64,000 nt of DNA from assembly GCF_041153465.1 (NCBI RefSeq), contig NZ_CP154858.1, positions 2,542,001 through 2,606,000 on the forward strand, written 5' to 3'. The notes beneath the pieces were generated by a model that worked only from the letters and a program-made list of their open reading frames with translations, was not told where the DNA came from and searched no databases. The stretch's first letter is position 1, and every line of letters starts with the position of its first letter. This document shows positions 1 to 9,332 of this stretch, in pieces. The DNA comes from Thermohahella caldifontis. GTDB taxonomy: Bacteria; Pseudomonadota; Gammaproteobacteria; Pseudomonadales; Oleiphilaceae. The position numbers and the translations under genes are program-made.

Positions 1-547
1 TCAGAATGAAGTGGTGGTGGTGGCCAACTGCAATGGTGCGGAGATCTTTGCCATTACCAACAATCCGCAAAACGGCAGCCCGTCCAAGGGTCAGTACACG
101 GTGACCCACGCCAACAACCTGAACACCACCAACAAGCTCAGCGGCTCCTATGACAAGGAAAGCTATATCTATCGCTATCGGACCGAAGTGTATTACGTGG
201 CCTATAACGACCGGAACGAGCCGGCCCTGTATCTGATGCGGTTGACCAGCGCCGCGGCGGCATCGCCTTTCGAGACGCTGGAACTGGCTTCCGGCATCGA
301 GGACATGCAGGTCGCAATGGGCGAGGATACGGACGGTGACTTTGTCGCCAATCGCTACATTGATAGCGGTGTGAACATGGACAATGTGGTGGCCATGAAG
401 ATCAGTCTGCTCAGTCGCTCGGACGACGGCGTGGTGACCACGGGCAGCCAGACCTACTATTTCAATGGCAGCACGCATACCGCCAGCGACAAGCGTTTGC
501 GCTCGCCTTTCCAGGCCACTGTGGCCCTTCGCAACCGGGTACGCTGA
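1..547 (+). CDS. pilW: Type IV pilus assembly protein PilW, C-terminal part (5' end outside window)
   Basis: The reading frame is open from the first bases, so the gene starts upstream and only about 181 residues are seen. Identification rests on context and on the C-terminal pattern: an extracellular domain rich in Asn, Thr and Gly, then a segment on dynamic changes of reading 'SGIEDMQVAMG', and a closing segment ending in 'VALRNRVR', which is characteristic of PilW. It sits 10 bp before pilX, pilY1 and pilE in the usual minor pilin order. PilW is a prepilin-like protein that is cleaved by PilD and primes type IV pilus assembly in the inner membrane. The N-terminal prepilin peptide cannot be checked here. 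Confidence 0.85.
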   Translation, partial: QNEVVVVANCNGAEIFAITNNPQNGSPSKGQYTVTHANNLNTTNKLSGSYDKESYIYRYRTEVYYVAYNDRNEPALYLMRLTSAAAASPFETLELASGIEDMQVAMGEDTDGDFVANRYIDSGVNMDNVVAMKISLLSRSDDGVVTTGSQTYYFNGSTHTASDKRLRSPFQATVALRNRVR

Positions 548-557
548 GGAGGTACAC

Positions 558-1088
558 ATGAGAGATTTCAGGCAAAGATCGCGTCAACGGGGCGCGGCAC
601 TGCTGGTGGGGTTGGTATTGCTGCTGATTCTCACCATTCTGGGGATATCCTCGCTGAACGATACCGTCGTCCAGAACAAGATGTCCGGCGCCATGCAGGA
701 CACCAACTCGGCCCTGCAGGCGGCCGACTCGGCGGTGCGGGAAGCGGAGGCCTATATTGATGGCCTGACCACGCTGGCCGGTTTTGTCAACAACAACGGA
801 TTGTACACCGAGGGCAATGCACCCAGTCCCTATGACAGCACGACCTGGACGGGTACCGTGTCGGCGACCGCCAGCGGCACCCACGGGCAGGGTGCCAACC
901 CCCGCTACTTCATCGAACTCATGGGGGACGTGAATGAAAACAACAGCAATACGTCGGTCAATATTACGACCTACAGCCACGAGAGTGGTGCCGGGCAGCT
1001 GAAGGGTTTCCGTATCGTCGCGCGGGCAACCGGCGGCAGCGGCACGGCGCAGCGCATTGTGGAAAGCTATTACGTGAAACGGTTCTGA
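558..1088 (+). CDS. pilX: Type IV pilus assembly protein PilX
   Basis: A 176-residue minor pilin. The start at 558 was chosen because GAGGAGGT at 546-552 is a strong ribosome site 5 bases upstream and because the product then begins with a short basic leader followed by the PilX signature 'RGAALLVGLVLLLILTILG' near residues 11-29. An earlier in-frame start would overlap pilW by about 80 bases and lacks this logic. The hydrophobic helix is the inner membrane anchor and pilus-core segment; cleavage is expected after Gly12. The rest is a small periplasmic or pilus-tip domain. Together with PilW, PilY1 and PilE it forms the priming complex of the type IV pilus. Confidence 0.88.
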   Translation: MRDFRQRSRQRGAALLVGLVLLLILTILGISSLNDTVVQNKMSGAMQDTNSALQAADSAVREAEAYIDGLTTLAGFVNNNGLYTEGNAPSPYDSTTWTGTVSATASGTHGQGANPRYFIELMGDVNENNSNTSVNITTYSHESGAGQLKGFRIVARATGGSGTAQRIVESYYVKRF

Positions 1089-1097
1089 CCGGGGGGC

Positions 1098-4000
1098 ATG
1101 ATCATGAAACACCAACTGAAAAAACTGGGCACGCTGCTGGGCAGCATGCTGATGATTCTCCCCACCGCCAGCTATGGTGGCGTGGGTACGCTGGCGGATC
1201 AGCCGTTGTGGATGGCGGCGAGCGTCAAGCACAATATCATGCTGTCTATCGATGACTCGGGCAGTATGGATTGGGAGACGTTATTCGACAATCAGGATGG
1301 TTTGATTGCTTTCAGTGATACCAGTCAAAGTTTCGTTGATGCCAATGGGAAGTTCTTGTCCAGCGGAAATGCCTGGTACGGTTACTTGTTCCCGAACGGT
1401 AGCAACAGTACTTACGATGGTCGAAGGTTGTATACCAGTATAAGAGCTATTCCCCCCGTGAAAGCCTATGCGTTTGCGCGTTCTGCGGATTATAACCACG
1501 CATACTACAATCCGAACGATACTTACACGCCCTGGCCGAGCTACGGCGGCTTTACCTTTTCAAACTCAAATCCTGCGGCAGCACCTTTTGAGCCCATCAG
1601 CAGTCTGAATACCGGTGCCGGCACTCTGGATCTGACCCAGTATTTCAATACTGCATCCAAGGGAAGCTACTGGGATTTTGATCTCAGAAACGGCATGGTT
1701 TACAAAGATGATGGAAGTACCTACACCTCCAATAACAGAAGGGATTATACCTATTACCCGGCGACCTATTATGTCAAAATCACCACAGGTACCTATACCT
1801 ACGATCCTAACGCAGGCAGTAGCGGAAGTGGTTCGGCCGGGGGGCTGACCACATCCAACGCGGCACTTTTTGAAGGTGAGGATGGAACCCTGACTGCGCC
1901 GATGATGAAAGGCTCGGACATGGGGACTCCTTATGACCTTCTAAATAGCAATCCCACGGCGATTGCGGATGCGTCAGGGGCCGATTTTGCTGGGGTCAGG
2001 AACAGCGAGGCTGACCATTACAACAATCCGCCGACGGTTGGCAATGCAGCCTATACGTTCAGTAACCTGACCGGGCGGGTTGCCGTATGGGTACGAGTCT
2101 GGTTCGACGATGGTGATCACGATTCCTTCTGGTTCAATGTGGATGGCAACGCCACAGTGGATACCAGTACGCTTTCGGATACTGCCACGGCCCCTACAAC
2201 CCCAAACGATGATGGCAAGACCTGGTACCGCTGGAAAGATAATAACGTAACCACTGGCCAGTGGGATTGGGAGAAGTGGGGTGAAATCAATGTTGTATCC
2301 GGTGCGGTGACCATCAATGTCAAACCGCGTGAGAGCGGAGCCTATCTTGACCAGCTGCTTGTGACCACTGACCTGTCCTATACCCCCTCAGGACAAGAGT
2401 TCCTTTCAACAGCGGGAGGCTCTGTTTCGGGTATTACCCGCAGTTGCGCGACCGATGTCAGCCCGATTTACTATCATGAGTTCAAGATTCACCCTGAGCG
2501 TTATATTGGTGTGGATGCCATCGGACCGGATGGCGCTTGTCTTAAGAAGTATGAAATCAAGCCGGGCAATACCTTCCCGAGCGGGCGCAGCTATGCGGAT
2601 GAGATTCAGAACTTTGCCAACTGGTTTACGTATTATCGCAGACGTCACCAGGCCATGCGGGGCGGCATGGCCTCAGCGCTGCAGGGGTTGACGGGTATCC
2701 GGGTCGGCCTGTTCTGGCTTAACAACCAGCGAACAGTGACCATGCGCGACTGGGAAAATTCTTCCGACGTGGCGACGCTGCTGGATGAGCATTACAAACG
2801 CGTGCGTCCTTATGGGACACCGATCAAGACATCGCTAAAGCATGCAGGAAATCAGTTTGATTCCAACAGTACCATCATCACGGAAGAGTGTCAGAAGAAC
2901 TTCACACTGGTATTTACGGACGGTTTCAACACGGATGTAAGTGATCTGACAGGGATCGCCAACGAGGATGGTTCTGCCGGTGCGCCATATCAGGACAACG
3001 TGAGTGATACCATTGCTGATGTGGCTTGGTACTATTACAACAAGAATCTGAATTCTTCGCTGCCGGCGGGCAAGGTTGCGGTACCGGATGCCTGTAAGGA
3101 TGGCACAGCGGATGATTGGGAGGATTGCAATACCAATCTGCACATGAATACCTATGTGGCCACACTGGGCACAAAGGGCAGTATCTTTGGGGTAACCCAC
3201 AACTCGATTCAGGATGCTTACAGCACGCCTCCGACTTGGCCTGCTGCCTCACAAGTGGGGACAAGTTCCTCCATCTATCAGGTGGATGACCTCTATCACG
3301 CGGCGGTGAATGGCCGAGGCGAAATGTACAATGCACAAAGTCCGAAGGACCTGCAGCAAAAACTGAACGATGCCCTGCGCGATATCATCAAGAAGATCGG
3401 TAGTGGCTCGGGTGTGACCTTCAATACGGCCTCCCTGCAGACGGATACCTTGTTGTACTCTGCCACCTTCAACTCATCCAGCTGGAGTGGCGAGCTTGAG
3501 GCGAAGGAGCTTGACTCGGATGGCAAGGTCAAGAGTACTGCCTGGCAGGCATCCAAATTGCTGGATGCCCGTGATCTGACCAATGATCCCCGGGTGATCC
3601 TGACTTACAAGTCGGATGCGGCCACGCCGGATGGTGTGCCCTTCCAGTGGAGTGATCTGCCGGCAATCGGTCAGCAGGATCTGAATTATGTGGGGACATC
3701 CTCCTCGGGTGATGGTTTGGGGCAGGATCGCCTGGCATACCTGCGTGGTGACCGGAGCAAGGAGTCAGGCGTCTTCCGCTCCCGCAGCAGCCGGCTGGGT
3801 GACATTATCAATTCATCCCCGGTCGTGGTCGGCAAGCCCAATCTGAGCTGGCCCGACAAGGATCCGTTTGGGGTGACCGGTGACCGCTATTCAGCCTTCA
3901 AGAATGGTCAGATCACCAAGTACACCAACATTCCGACCCGGGATACCATGATCTACGTGGGTGCCAATGATGGCATGCTCCATGGCTTTGACGCCAGCTC

Positions 4001-5411
4001 AGGCGCCAATGGCGGCAAGGAGAAGCTGGCCTATGTACCGGCGGCCCTCTACAGCACGGCAACGGGCCGGGGACTGCGCTACCTGACCGACCCCAACTAC
4101 CAGCACCGCTACTATGTGGATCTGACGCCGGTGGCTTCGGATGTCTATATCAAGACCAGTGCGTCATCCACCGCGGGCCGCAGCTGGCGGACGATTCTGG
4201 TGGGGGGCCTGCGTGCCGGTGGTCGCGGCCTCTTTGCGCTGGATGTGACCAACCCCAATGACTTCAGCGAGAATCCCACCAATGCGGCCAATACCGTGCT
4301 CTGGGAGTTCACCAGCAACGATGATCCGGACCTGGGCTATATCACCGAGCCGCCGGTTGTGGCCATGATGAACAATGACAAGTGGGCTGTCATTTTCGGT
4401 AACGGTTATGGATCCACTTCAGGCGCTTCCGGCACACAGGGGACGGGCAAGGTATTTATTGTCTTCATCGAAGGGGGACTGGACGGAACCTGGAGTGCAA
4501 CGGATTATGTGAAGCTGGATACCGGTGTGGTCGCGGGTGTGTCCGGTGTCGCTGTGGCGGATACGGACGGTGACAAGATCGCTGACCGGATCTATGCCGG
4601 TGATGACAACGGCAACATGTGGGCCTTTGACGTGACCGGCAGCAACACCAACAAATGGGGATCCGCCTTTTCGACGGGTGGCACGCCCAAGCCGCTGTTT
4701 ATCGCCAAGGACAGCAGCGGTAACCGCCAGCCGATCACTGCGGCCCCGGGCATCCAGCTGCATCCGGAGGTGAAATCTTCGCCCAGCAATGAGCCCAACA
4801 TTCTGGTGGTCTTTGGCACGGGCAAATACCTCAGCAACGGGGATCAGGCGGATACCCAGGTGCAGAGCTTCTATACCGTGTGGGACAAGGGCCAGGGCAA
4901 TCTGACCCGGAGCGATCTGGAGAGCCGTTCCCTGGCGGATACGGCCACGACACGAACAATCAGCGGCTCGACCATCAACTGGAACAATGATGACGGATTC
5001 TACTTTGATTTCAGTACGGTATCCGGGGAGCGCCTGGTCCACAAGCCGCTGCTGCGCAATGATTACGCCATCTTTGTCACCACCATTCCGGACAGCTCCG
5101 CCTGTGCCGGTGGCGGTTCCAGCTGGCTCATGGTGGTGCCGCTGGGTGATGGCCTGACGCCTTCCACGCCGGTCATTGACATGGATGGTGATGGTGATGT
5201 GGACGCTAACGACGCCATTTCCTCCGGCAAGAAGCTGGATGATATCAACAACAAGCCGGCGCATCTGTCCAAGAAGATCTATACATCGAAGAGTGACCAG
5301 AGCAGCGGTACCGGTTCCTGTGGCGCCGGAGTAAACTGCACCGAGGTGGATCTGGGTGAGAAGACCATTCAGGAAGGCCGGATGGGCTGGCACGAGCTGT
5401 TCAGGAAGTAA
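1098..5411 (+). CDS. pilY1: Type IV pilus tip adhesin/assembly factor PilY1
   Basis: A 1437-residue secreted protein starting 10 bp after pilX; a second ATG two codons on (1104) is equally possible. It has a signal peptide (residues 1 to about 28), then a von Willebrand A-like domain with a metal-site motif DDSGSMD at residues 52-58. The second half is the PilY1 beta-propeller, with the calcium-loop sequence DTDGDKIAD at residues 1155-1163; a further Asp-rich loop DMDGDGDVDAND lies near the C-terminus. The family controls pilus extension and retraction and acts as a tip adhesin or mechanosensor. The length is at the long end for the family. A central segment (about 1500-2400 bp) is richer in AT and in Thr/Ser/Tyr, as expected for a variable surface region. 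Confidence 0.93.
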   Translation: MIMKHQLKKLGTLLGSMLMILPTASYGGVGTLADQPLWMAASVKHNIMLSIDDSGSMDWETLFDNQDGLIAFSDTSQSFVDANGKFLSSGNAWYGYLFPNGSNSTYDGRRLYTSIRAIPPVKAYAFARSADYNHAYYNPNDTYTPWPSYGGFTFSNSNPAAAPFEPISSLNTGAGTLDLTQYFNTASKGSYWDFDLRNGMVYKDDGSTYTSNNRRDYTYYPATYYVKITTGTYTYDPNAGSSGSGSAGGLTTSNAALFEGEDGTLTAPMMKGSDMGTPYDLLNSNPTAIADASGADFAGVRNSEADHYNNPPTVGNAAYTFSNLTGRVAVWVRVWFDDGDHDSFWFNVDGNATVDTSTLSDTATAPTTPNDDGKTWYRWKDNNVTTGQWDWEKWGEINVVSGAVTINVKPRESGAYLDQLLVTTDLSYTPSGQEFLSTAGGSVSGITRSCATDVSPIYYHEFKIHPERYIGVDAIGPDGACLKKYEIKPGNTFPSGRSYADEIQNFANWFTYYRRRHQAMRGGMASALQGLTGIRVGLFWLNNQRTVTMRDWENSSDVATLLDEHYKRVRPYGTPIKTSLKHAGNQFDSNSTIITEECQKNFTLVFTDGFNTDVSDLTGIANEDGSAGAPYQDNVSDTIADVAWYYYNKNLNSSLPAGKVAVPDACKDGTADDWEDCNTNLHMNTYVATLGTKGSIFGVTHNSIQDAYSTPPTWPAASQVGTSSSIYQVDDLYHAAVNGRGEMYNAQSPKDLQQKLNDALRDIIKKIGSGSGVTFNTASLQTDTLLYSATFNSSSWSGELEAKELDSDGKVKSTAWQASKLLDARDLTNDPRVILTYKSDAATPDGVPFQWSDLPAIGQQDLNYVGTSSSGDGLGQDRLAYLRGDRSKESGVFRSRSSRLGDIINSSPVVVGKPNLSWPDKDPFGVTGDRYSAFKNGQITKYTNIPTRDTMIYVGANDGMLHGFDASSGANGGKEKLAYVPAALYSTATGRGLRYLTDPNYQHRYYVDLTPVASDVYIKTSASSTAGRSWRTILVGGLRAGGRGLFALDVTNPNDFSENPTNAANTVLWEFTSNDDPDLGYITEPPVVAMMNNDKWAVIFGNGYGSTSGASGTQGTGKVFIVFIEGGLDGTWSATDYVKLDTGVVAGVSGVAVADTDGDKIADRIYAGDDNGNMWAFDVTGSNTNKWGSAFSTGGTPKPLFIAKDSSGNRQPITAAPGIQLHPEVKSSPSNEPNILVVFGTGKYLSNGDQADTQVQSFYTVWDKGQGNLTRSDLESRSLADTATTRTISGSTINWNNDDGFYFDFSTVSGERLVHKPLLRNDYAIFVTTIPDSSACAGGGSSWLMVVPLGDGLTPSTPVIDMDGDGDVDANDAISSGKKLDDINNKPAHLSKKIYTSKSDQSSGTGSCGAGVNCTEVDLGEKTIQEGRMGWHELFRK

Positions 5412-5420
5412 GGGAGCCGA

Positions 5421-5852
5421 ATGATGATGAAGAGAACAGAGAGGGGGTTTACGCTGATTGAGCTGATGATCGTGGTGGCGATCATCGGCATCCTGGCGGC
5501 CATTGCGTACCCCAGCTACCAGGAAAATGTGCGCAGTTCCCGCCGGGCGGATGCCCAAGCGGCGCTGGTGGGGTTTGCCGGTGCGCTGGAGCGCTACTAT
5601 GCGGCCAACAATACCTACGTCGGGGCTGTGGATGGCAGCAAGAAGCCGCTGTCCTCGGTGTTCCCGTCCGAAGCGCCGCTTGATGGCAATACCAAGTTCT
5701 ATGATCTGACGGCGGACGTGACGGCCACCACCTATACCGTATATGCCACGCCCAAGGGCGGGCAGGCCGGTGACAGGTGTGGCACGTTGTCCTACACCTC
5801 GGCGGGGGTCAAGGGCGTGTCCAGTGGTACGGTTGCGGAGTGCTGGCGCTGA
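5421..5852 (+). CDS. pilE: Type IV pilus minor pilin PilE
   Basis: A 143-residue type IV pilin-like protein, last gene of the minor pilin operon, 9 bp after pilY1. The prepilin leader and class III signal 'RGFTLIELMIVVAIIGILAAIAYPSYQ' type is clear: Gly at the cleavage site, Glu at +5, and a hydrophobic N-terminal helix. The C-terminal region carries two cysteines, in 'DRCGTLSY' and 'AECWR', placed to form the usual D-region disulfide. Three consecutive ATG codons at 5421, 5424 and 5427 leave the exact start open; 'GGGAGCCGA' lies just before the first. Confidence 0.9.
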   Translation: MMMKRTERGFTLIELMIVVAIIGILAAIAYPSYQENVRSSRRADAQAALVGFAGALERYYAANNTYVGAVDGSKKPLSSVFPSEAPLDGNTKFYDLTADVTATTYTVYATPKGGQAGDRCGTLSYTSAGVKGVSSGTVAECWR

Positions 5853-5877
5853 CGTCGGCCTGACCGGCAAACCACAC

Positions 5878-5907
5878 AACCCCGGGTCACGTGCGTGAGC
5901 CGGGGTT
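5878..5907 (+). terminator. Rho-independent terminator-like hairpin after pilE
   Basis: AACCCCGG at 5878-5885 pairs with CCGGGGTT at 5900-5907 around a 14-base loop, followed by a short pyrimidine stretch. It lies between the pil operon and the oppositely oriented SDR gene, so it could serve both. Confidence 0.6.
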
Positions 5908-5928
5908 TCTTATGGGTGGGATACGCGA

Positions 5929-6696
5929 TCAGGCGAGCAGGTAGCCGCCGTCCACATTGAGACAGGCGCCGGTGGTGTAGCTGGCCGCATCACTGACCAG
6001 ATAGAGCACGGCACCGGCCATCTCGTCCGGTGTGGCGATCCGGCCCATGGGGATGTGCTCCAGTGCCTTCTTGCGGATGGCATCATTTTTCACGATGGCC
6101 GCGGCAAACTTGGTATCCGTGGCGCCCGGCAGCAGGGCGTTGACGCGGATGCCCAGTCCTGCGCACTCCTTGGCGAAGGTCTTGGTGAGGCTGATGACCG
6201 CGGCCTTGGTAATGGAGTAGATGCCTTGGAAGTGACCCGGGATGACGCCGTTCACGGAAGCCACGTTGACGATGGCCCCCTGCTTCTGAGCACGCATGAG
6301 CTTGCCCGCTTCCACGGACATGAAGAAGTAGCCCCGGATGTTCACATCCACGGTTTTCTGGAACACGCCCAGATCCGTATCCAGCACATGCCCGAAATAG
6401 GGGTTGGTGGCGGCGTTGTTGATGAGAATGTCGAGCCGGCCGTGCGTGGTCCGGATCTGTTCGAAGAGCTGGCTGATCTGGTCCATTTCGCCGATGTGGC
6501 AGGCGATAGCTTCGGCGGAGCCGCCCTGTGCACGAATGGCTTCGGCCACGGCCTGGCAGCCTTCGATCTTGCGGCTGGAGACGATGACGTGAGCGCCATA
6601 CTCGGCCAGCAGGTGGGCGATGGCTTCGCCGATGCCGCGGCTGGCCCCGGTGACGAGAGCGATCTTGCCGTCCAGATTGAAATGATCACGTGCCAT
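5929..6696 (-). CDS. SDR family NAD(P)-dependent oxidoreductase
   Basis: A 255-residue classical short-chain dehydrogenase. The cofactor motif TGASRGIG is at residues 16-23, the NNA motif is 'ILINNAATN', and the catalytic Ser/Tyr/Lys are in 'VNVASVNG' and 'YSITK'. It ends in the normal 'GACLNVDGGYLLA' segment. It is the last gene of a minus-strand operon with acyl-CoA dehydrogenase, a second SDR, an aminoglycoside-phosphotransferase-like protein and a histidine phosphatase. The start at 6696 is preceded by AAGGAGT. A role as a 3-hydroxyacyl or related alcohol dehydrogenase in acyl-CoA breakdown is an inference from this setting; substrate specificity cannot be read from the sequence. Confidence 0.88.
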   Translation of the reverse strand: MARDHFNLDGKIALVTGASRGIGEAIAHLLAEYGAHVIVSSRKIEGCQAVAEAIRAQGGSAEAIACHIGEMDQISQLFEQIRTTHGRLDILINNAATNPYFGHVLDTDLGVFQKTVDVNIRGYFFMSVEAGKLMRAQKQGAIVNVASVNGVIPGHFQGIYSITKAAVISLTKTFAKECAGLGIRVNALLPGATDTKFAAAIVKNDAIRKKALEHIPMGRIATPDEMAGAVLYLVSDAASYTTGACLNVDGGYLLA

Positions 6697-6714
6697 GTTG
6701 AGAACTCCTTGGGT

Positions 6715-7404
6715 TTACCGGTAGGTGACGCGGCATTCGGGCGCGTCACGCAGATAGTGATAGTGATTCAGATAAGCCAGGGACAGGCGTTTGCCGTCCG
6801 TGACCAGTTTGGTGATGCCCGCATTGGCCAGCGACCAGTTGATACCGAAGGCGGCCTCGTCGCCGAGCCCCAGAACGGACTGGACTGCAGCGGTGATGGG
6901 GCCGCCGGAGGTGACGATGACCGCCTTCTCGCCCTTGCCCAACCGGGCCTTGACCTCATTCAGGCCGTCGGTCACCCGCTCGCGGAAGCGGCTCCAGGGT
7001 TCCACGCCGGAATCCGGGTGCTGCAGCCAGTGCCGGACGATCTTCCCGAACACCGACTGGAAGCGGGCCTTGCGATCCACCGTGCCGGCCATGAAGGCCG
7101 CCACCTCTTCATCTTCCCGGGCAAGTACGGGCAACAGCCTGGCAATCAGGCCCTCATGGTCGAACTCGTCAAACGCCGCCAGTTCCTGAACGGGCGGTGT
7201 GAGGCCGGCGGTGTCCAGTGCCAGACCCAGCGTGCGTTGCTGCCGCTCCAGGGTGCCGTGGAAAGCATGGTGCACGGCCCAGCCCTGACGGGCCCAGAGT
7301 GTGCCCAGGGCACGTGCCTGGGCTTCACCCGTAGGGCTGAGGCGGTCGTAGTTGGCGGCGCCGAAGCTGGCCTGACCGTGGCGGATGAGATAAATGGCCG
7401 CCAT
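6715..7404 (-). CDS. Histidine phosphatase superfamily protein with altered second catalytic His
   Basis: A 229-residue protein of the phosphoglycerate mutase-like superfamily. The phosphoryl-acceptor motif RHGQ is at residues 8-11 (His9). In the second core motif, where the family usually has a His followed by GG, this protein has 'VTSGGPI' with Ser166. It starts one base after the phosphotransferase gene stops, so translation is probably coupled. Members in this acyl-CoA dehydrogenase neighbourhood may dephosphorylate what the neighbouring kinase-like protein phosphorylates, but that is inference. Confidence 0.82.
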   Translation of the reverse strand: MAAIYLIRHGQASFGAANYDRLSPTGEAQARALGTLWARQGWAVHHAFHGTLERQQRTLGLALDTAGLTPPVQELAAFDEFDHEGLIARLLPVLAREDEEVAAFMAGTVDRKARFQSVFGKIVRHWLQHPDSGVEPWSRFRERVTDGLNEVKARLGKGEKAVIVTSGGPITAAVQSVLGLGDEAAFGINWSLANAGITKLVTDGKRLSLAYLNHYHYLRDAPECRVTYR

Positions 7405-7405
7405 G

Positions 7406-8470
7406 CTACTGTCCGCTCTTGTCGATCAGGTCTTCCAGATAGCCTTCCAGAAACTTCACCATGTGGATGAATCCGGCAAAGCGCTTGTCCCGGGTCTGGC
7501 CATGGAAGTAGCGGTAGTAGATCTGCTGGATGATGACCACCAGCCGGAACAGTCCGTACACCTGATAGAAGGCAAAGAGGGTATCCGGCAGGCCGGCCCT
7601 TTCCAGGTAGGTCTGCCAGACCTGCTCCCGGGTGAGCATGCCCGGCAGGTGGGTGGGCTGGCGGCGCATCATCTGGAAGGGGGCCGGATCATCCGCCTCG
7701 ACCCAGTAGGCCAGGGCATTGCCCAGATCCATGAGCGGGTCGCCGATGGTGGCCATTTCCCAGTCGAGCACGCCGATGATGTCCATGGGGTTGTCCGGGT
7801 TGAGCACCACGTTGTCAAAGCGGTAATCATTGTGCACCAGTACCCGGGCCACCTGGGGCGGGCGGTTGGCCTTCAGCCAGTCCATCACGCGGCTGTAGGC
7901 CGGAGCATCTTCCGTCCGGGCCTTGACATAGCGGTCACACCAGCCGTTGATCTGACGTTCCACGTAGTCGCCTTCGCGGCAGAGTGTCTTCAGTTCCGTC
8001 TCCTGCCAGGGCACCTGATGCAGGGCCACCAGCCGGTCGATGAGGGCATGGCAGAGTGCGGTGCGGTCCGGCGGGGTGAAACCCAGGTCTTCCGGCTCAT
8101 TGCCCCGCAGGATGATGCCGCGGATACGCTCCATGACATAGAAATCCGCCCCCAGGACGCCGGGATCCTCGCAGAAGTCATAGAGTTTCGGCACCCAGGG
8201 AAAAACACCCTGCAAGGCGCGGATCACCGTGGCCTCGCGCTTCATGTCATGGGCGGACTTGGCCTTGTGGCCGAAGGGCGGGCGGCGCAGCACCAGTTCC
8301 CGGTCGGGGAAGCGGAGCAGATAGGTCAGGTTGGAGGCCCCGCCGGGGAACTGGCTGACTTCCATGGGCCCTTGCAGTTCCGGGTGCAGGCGGGTCAGGT
8401 GGGCCAGCAGGCGGGCTTCATCCAGCGCTTCGCCTTCACGGACCGGGATGGTCGGGTCGATCAGTGTCAT
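7406..8470 (-). CDS. Phosphotransferase family protein (aminoglycoside phosphotransferase fold, ACAD10/11-associated)
   Basis: A 354-residue kinase-fold protein. The start at 8470 overlaps the upstream SDR stop by four bases (ATGA), and the product begins 'MTLIDPTIPV'. Visible kinase motifs are the catalytic loop 'LVHNDYRFDNVVLN' (H-x-D...N) and the metal-binding 'VLDWEMATIGDP'. The family resembles the N-terminal kinase domain of eukaryotic ACAD10/11, which phosphorylates 4-hydroxyacyl-CoAs before an acyl-CoA dehydrogenase domain removes the phosphate. Here the two activities are separate genes two apart in the same operon. That pathway assignment is known for the family and only inferred for this locus. 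Confidence 0.87.
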   Translation of the reverse strand: MTLIDPTIPVREGEALDEARLLAHLTRLHPELQGPMEVSQFPGGASNLTYLLRFPDRELVLRRPPFGHKAKSAHDMKREATVIRALQGVFPWVPKLYDFCEDPGVLGADFYVMERIRGIILRGNEPEDLGFTPPDRTALCHALIDRLVALHQVPWQETELKTLCREGDYVERQINGWCDRYVKARTEDAPAYSRVMDWLKANRPPQVARVLVHNDYRFDNVVLNPDNPMDIIGVLDWEMATIGDPLMDLGNALAYWVEADDPAPFQMMRRQPTHLPGMLTREQVWQTYLERAGLPDTLFAFYQVYGLFRLVVIIQQIYYRYFHGQTRDKRFAGFIHMVKFLEGYLEDLIDKSGQ

Positions 8471-9309
8471 GCACCGGCCTCCCGGCGTGCCAGCCTGTTG
8501 CGCCGGGCGGCCACCTTCTTGCCCAGTACTTTCATCTGGGCGAGGTAGGCGGGGGGCACATAGCGCTTGAGCAGCCACAGGGCATGGTAGAAGCGGTGCG
8601 GCAGGATGTAGAAATCCCGGCTCTCGGCCCCGCGGTAGACCTTTTCGGCAATGTCATCGGCACTGAGACGGGAGGTGGCAAAGAGCTTCTCGATGAGTTC
8701 CTGAACGCCCTCATCCGGCGAGCGGGCGGTCTTGGCCAGGTTGGTCTTGAAGAAACCGGGACAGACCACGGACACGCCGGTGTTGTAGGGGGCCAGTTCG
8801 CCCAGCAGGGTTTCCGACACGGCCACCACGCCCGCCTTGGTGGCATTGTAGCTGCCCATTTCCGGCGAGTGCAGCAGGCCGGCCATGCTGGCCACGTTGA
8901 TGATGTGGCCGTAACCCTGCGCTTTGAAGGTGGGCACGAAGATCTTGCAGCCGCGCACCACCCCCATGAGGTTGATGTCGATGACCCACTCCCAGTCTTC
9001 CTCCGGGGCCAGGTCGATGGCGCCATGGGTCGCCACACCGGCGTTGTTGATGAGAATGTCCAGGCCGCCCCAGCGGCTGGTGATGTCCCGGTGCCACTGC
9101 CGGATGTCCTCGGTCTTGCGCACGTCCACGTGCCGGTAGAAGGCGTCCGTCTGGCGTGCCAGTTCCTGTGCGGCCGCCTCGCCGGCGTCATCCTGAACAT
9201 CTGCCAGGGCCACTTTCCAGCCATGGCCCGCGAATACCCGGGCCAGGCTCAGGCCCAGTCCGCTGGCGGCGCCGGTAATGGCCACCCGCTTCTGTGGAAA
9301 TCGTTTCAT
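8467..9309 (-). CDS. SDR family oxidoreductase
   Basis: A 280-residue short-chain dehydrogenase with TGAASGLG at residues 12-19, 'INNAGVAT', and the active-site Tyr/Lys in 'SYNATKAG'. The start at 9309 is supported by GGGAGGAG five bases upstream; an alternative ATG nine codons earlier (9336) would overlap the acyl-CoA dehydrogenase stop by four bases. The C-terminal tail beyond residue 240 is longer than in minimal SDRs and basic ('RRNRLARREAGA'). It is second in the acyl-CoA operon and probably oxidises a hydroxyl intermediate. Confidence 0.87.
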   Translation of the reverse strand: MKRFPQKRVAITGAASGLGLSLARVFAGHGWKVALADVQDDAGEAAAQELARQTDAFYRHVDVRKTEDIRQWHRDITSRWGGLDILINNAGVATHGAIDLAPEEDWEWVIDINLMGVVRGCKIFVPTFKAQGYGHIINVASMAGLLHSPEMGSYNATKAGVVAVSETLLGELAPYNTGVSVVCPGFFKTNLAKTARSPDEGVQELIEKLFATSRLSADDIAEKVYRGAESRDFYILPHRFYHALWLLKRYVPPAYLAQMKVLGKKVAARRNRLARREAGA

Positions 9310-9332
9310 GGTTCTCCTCCCGTCGAGACGAC

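Noticed and set aside
4419..5879. 486-codon minus-strand frame opposite pilY1 and pilE
   Set aside because: Covers the ends of two recognisable genes in antisense and has no domain or ribosome site.
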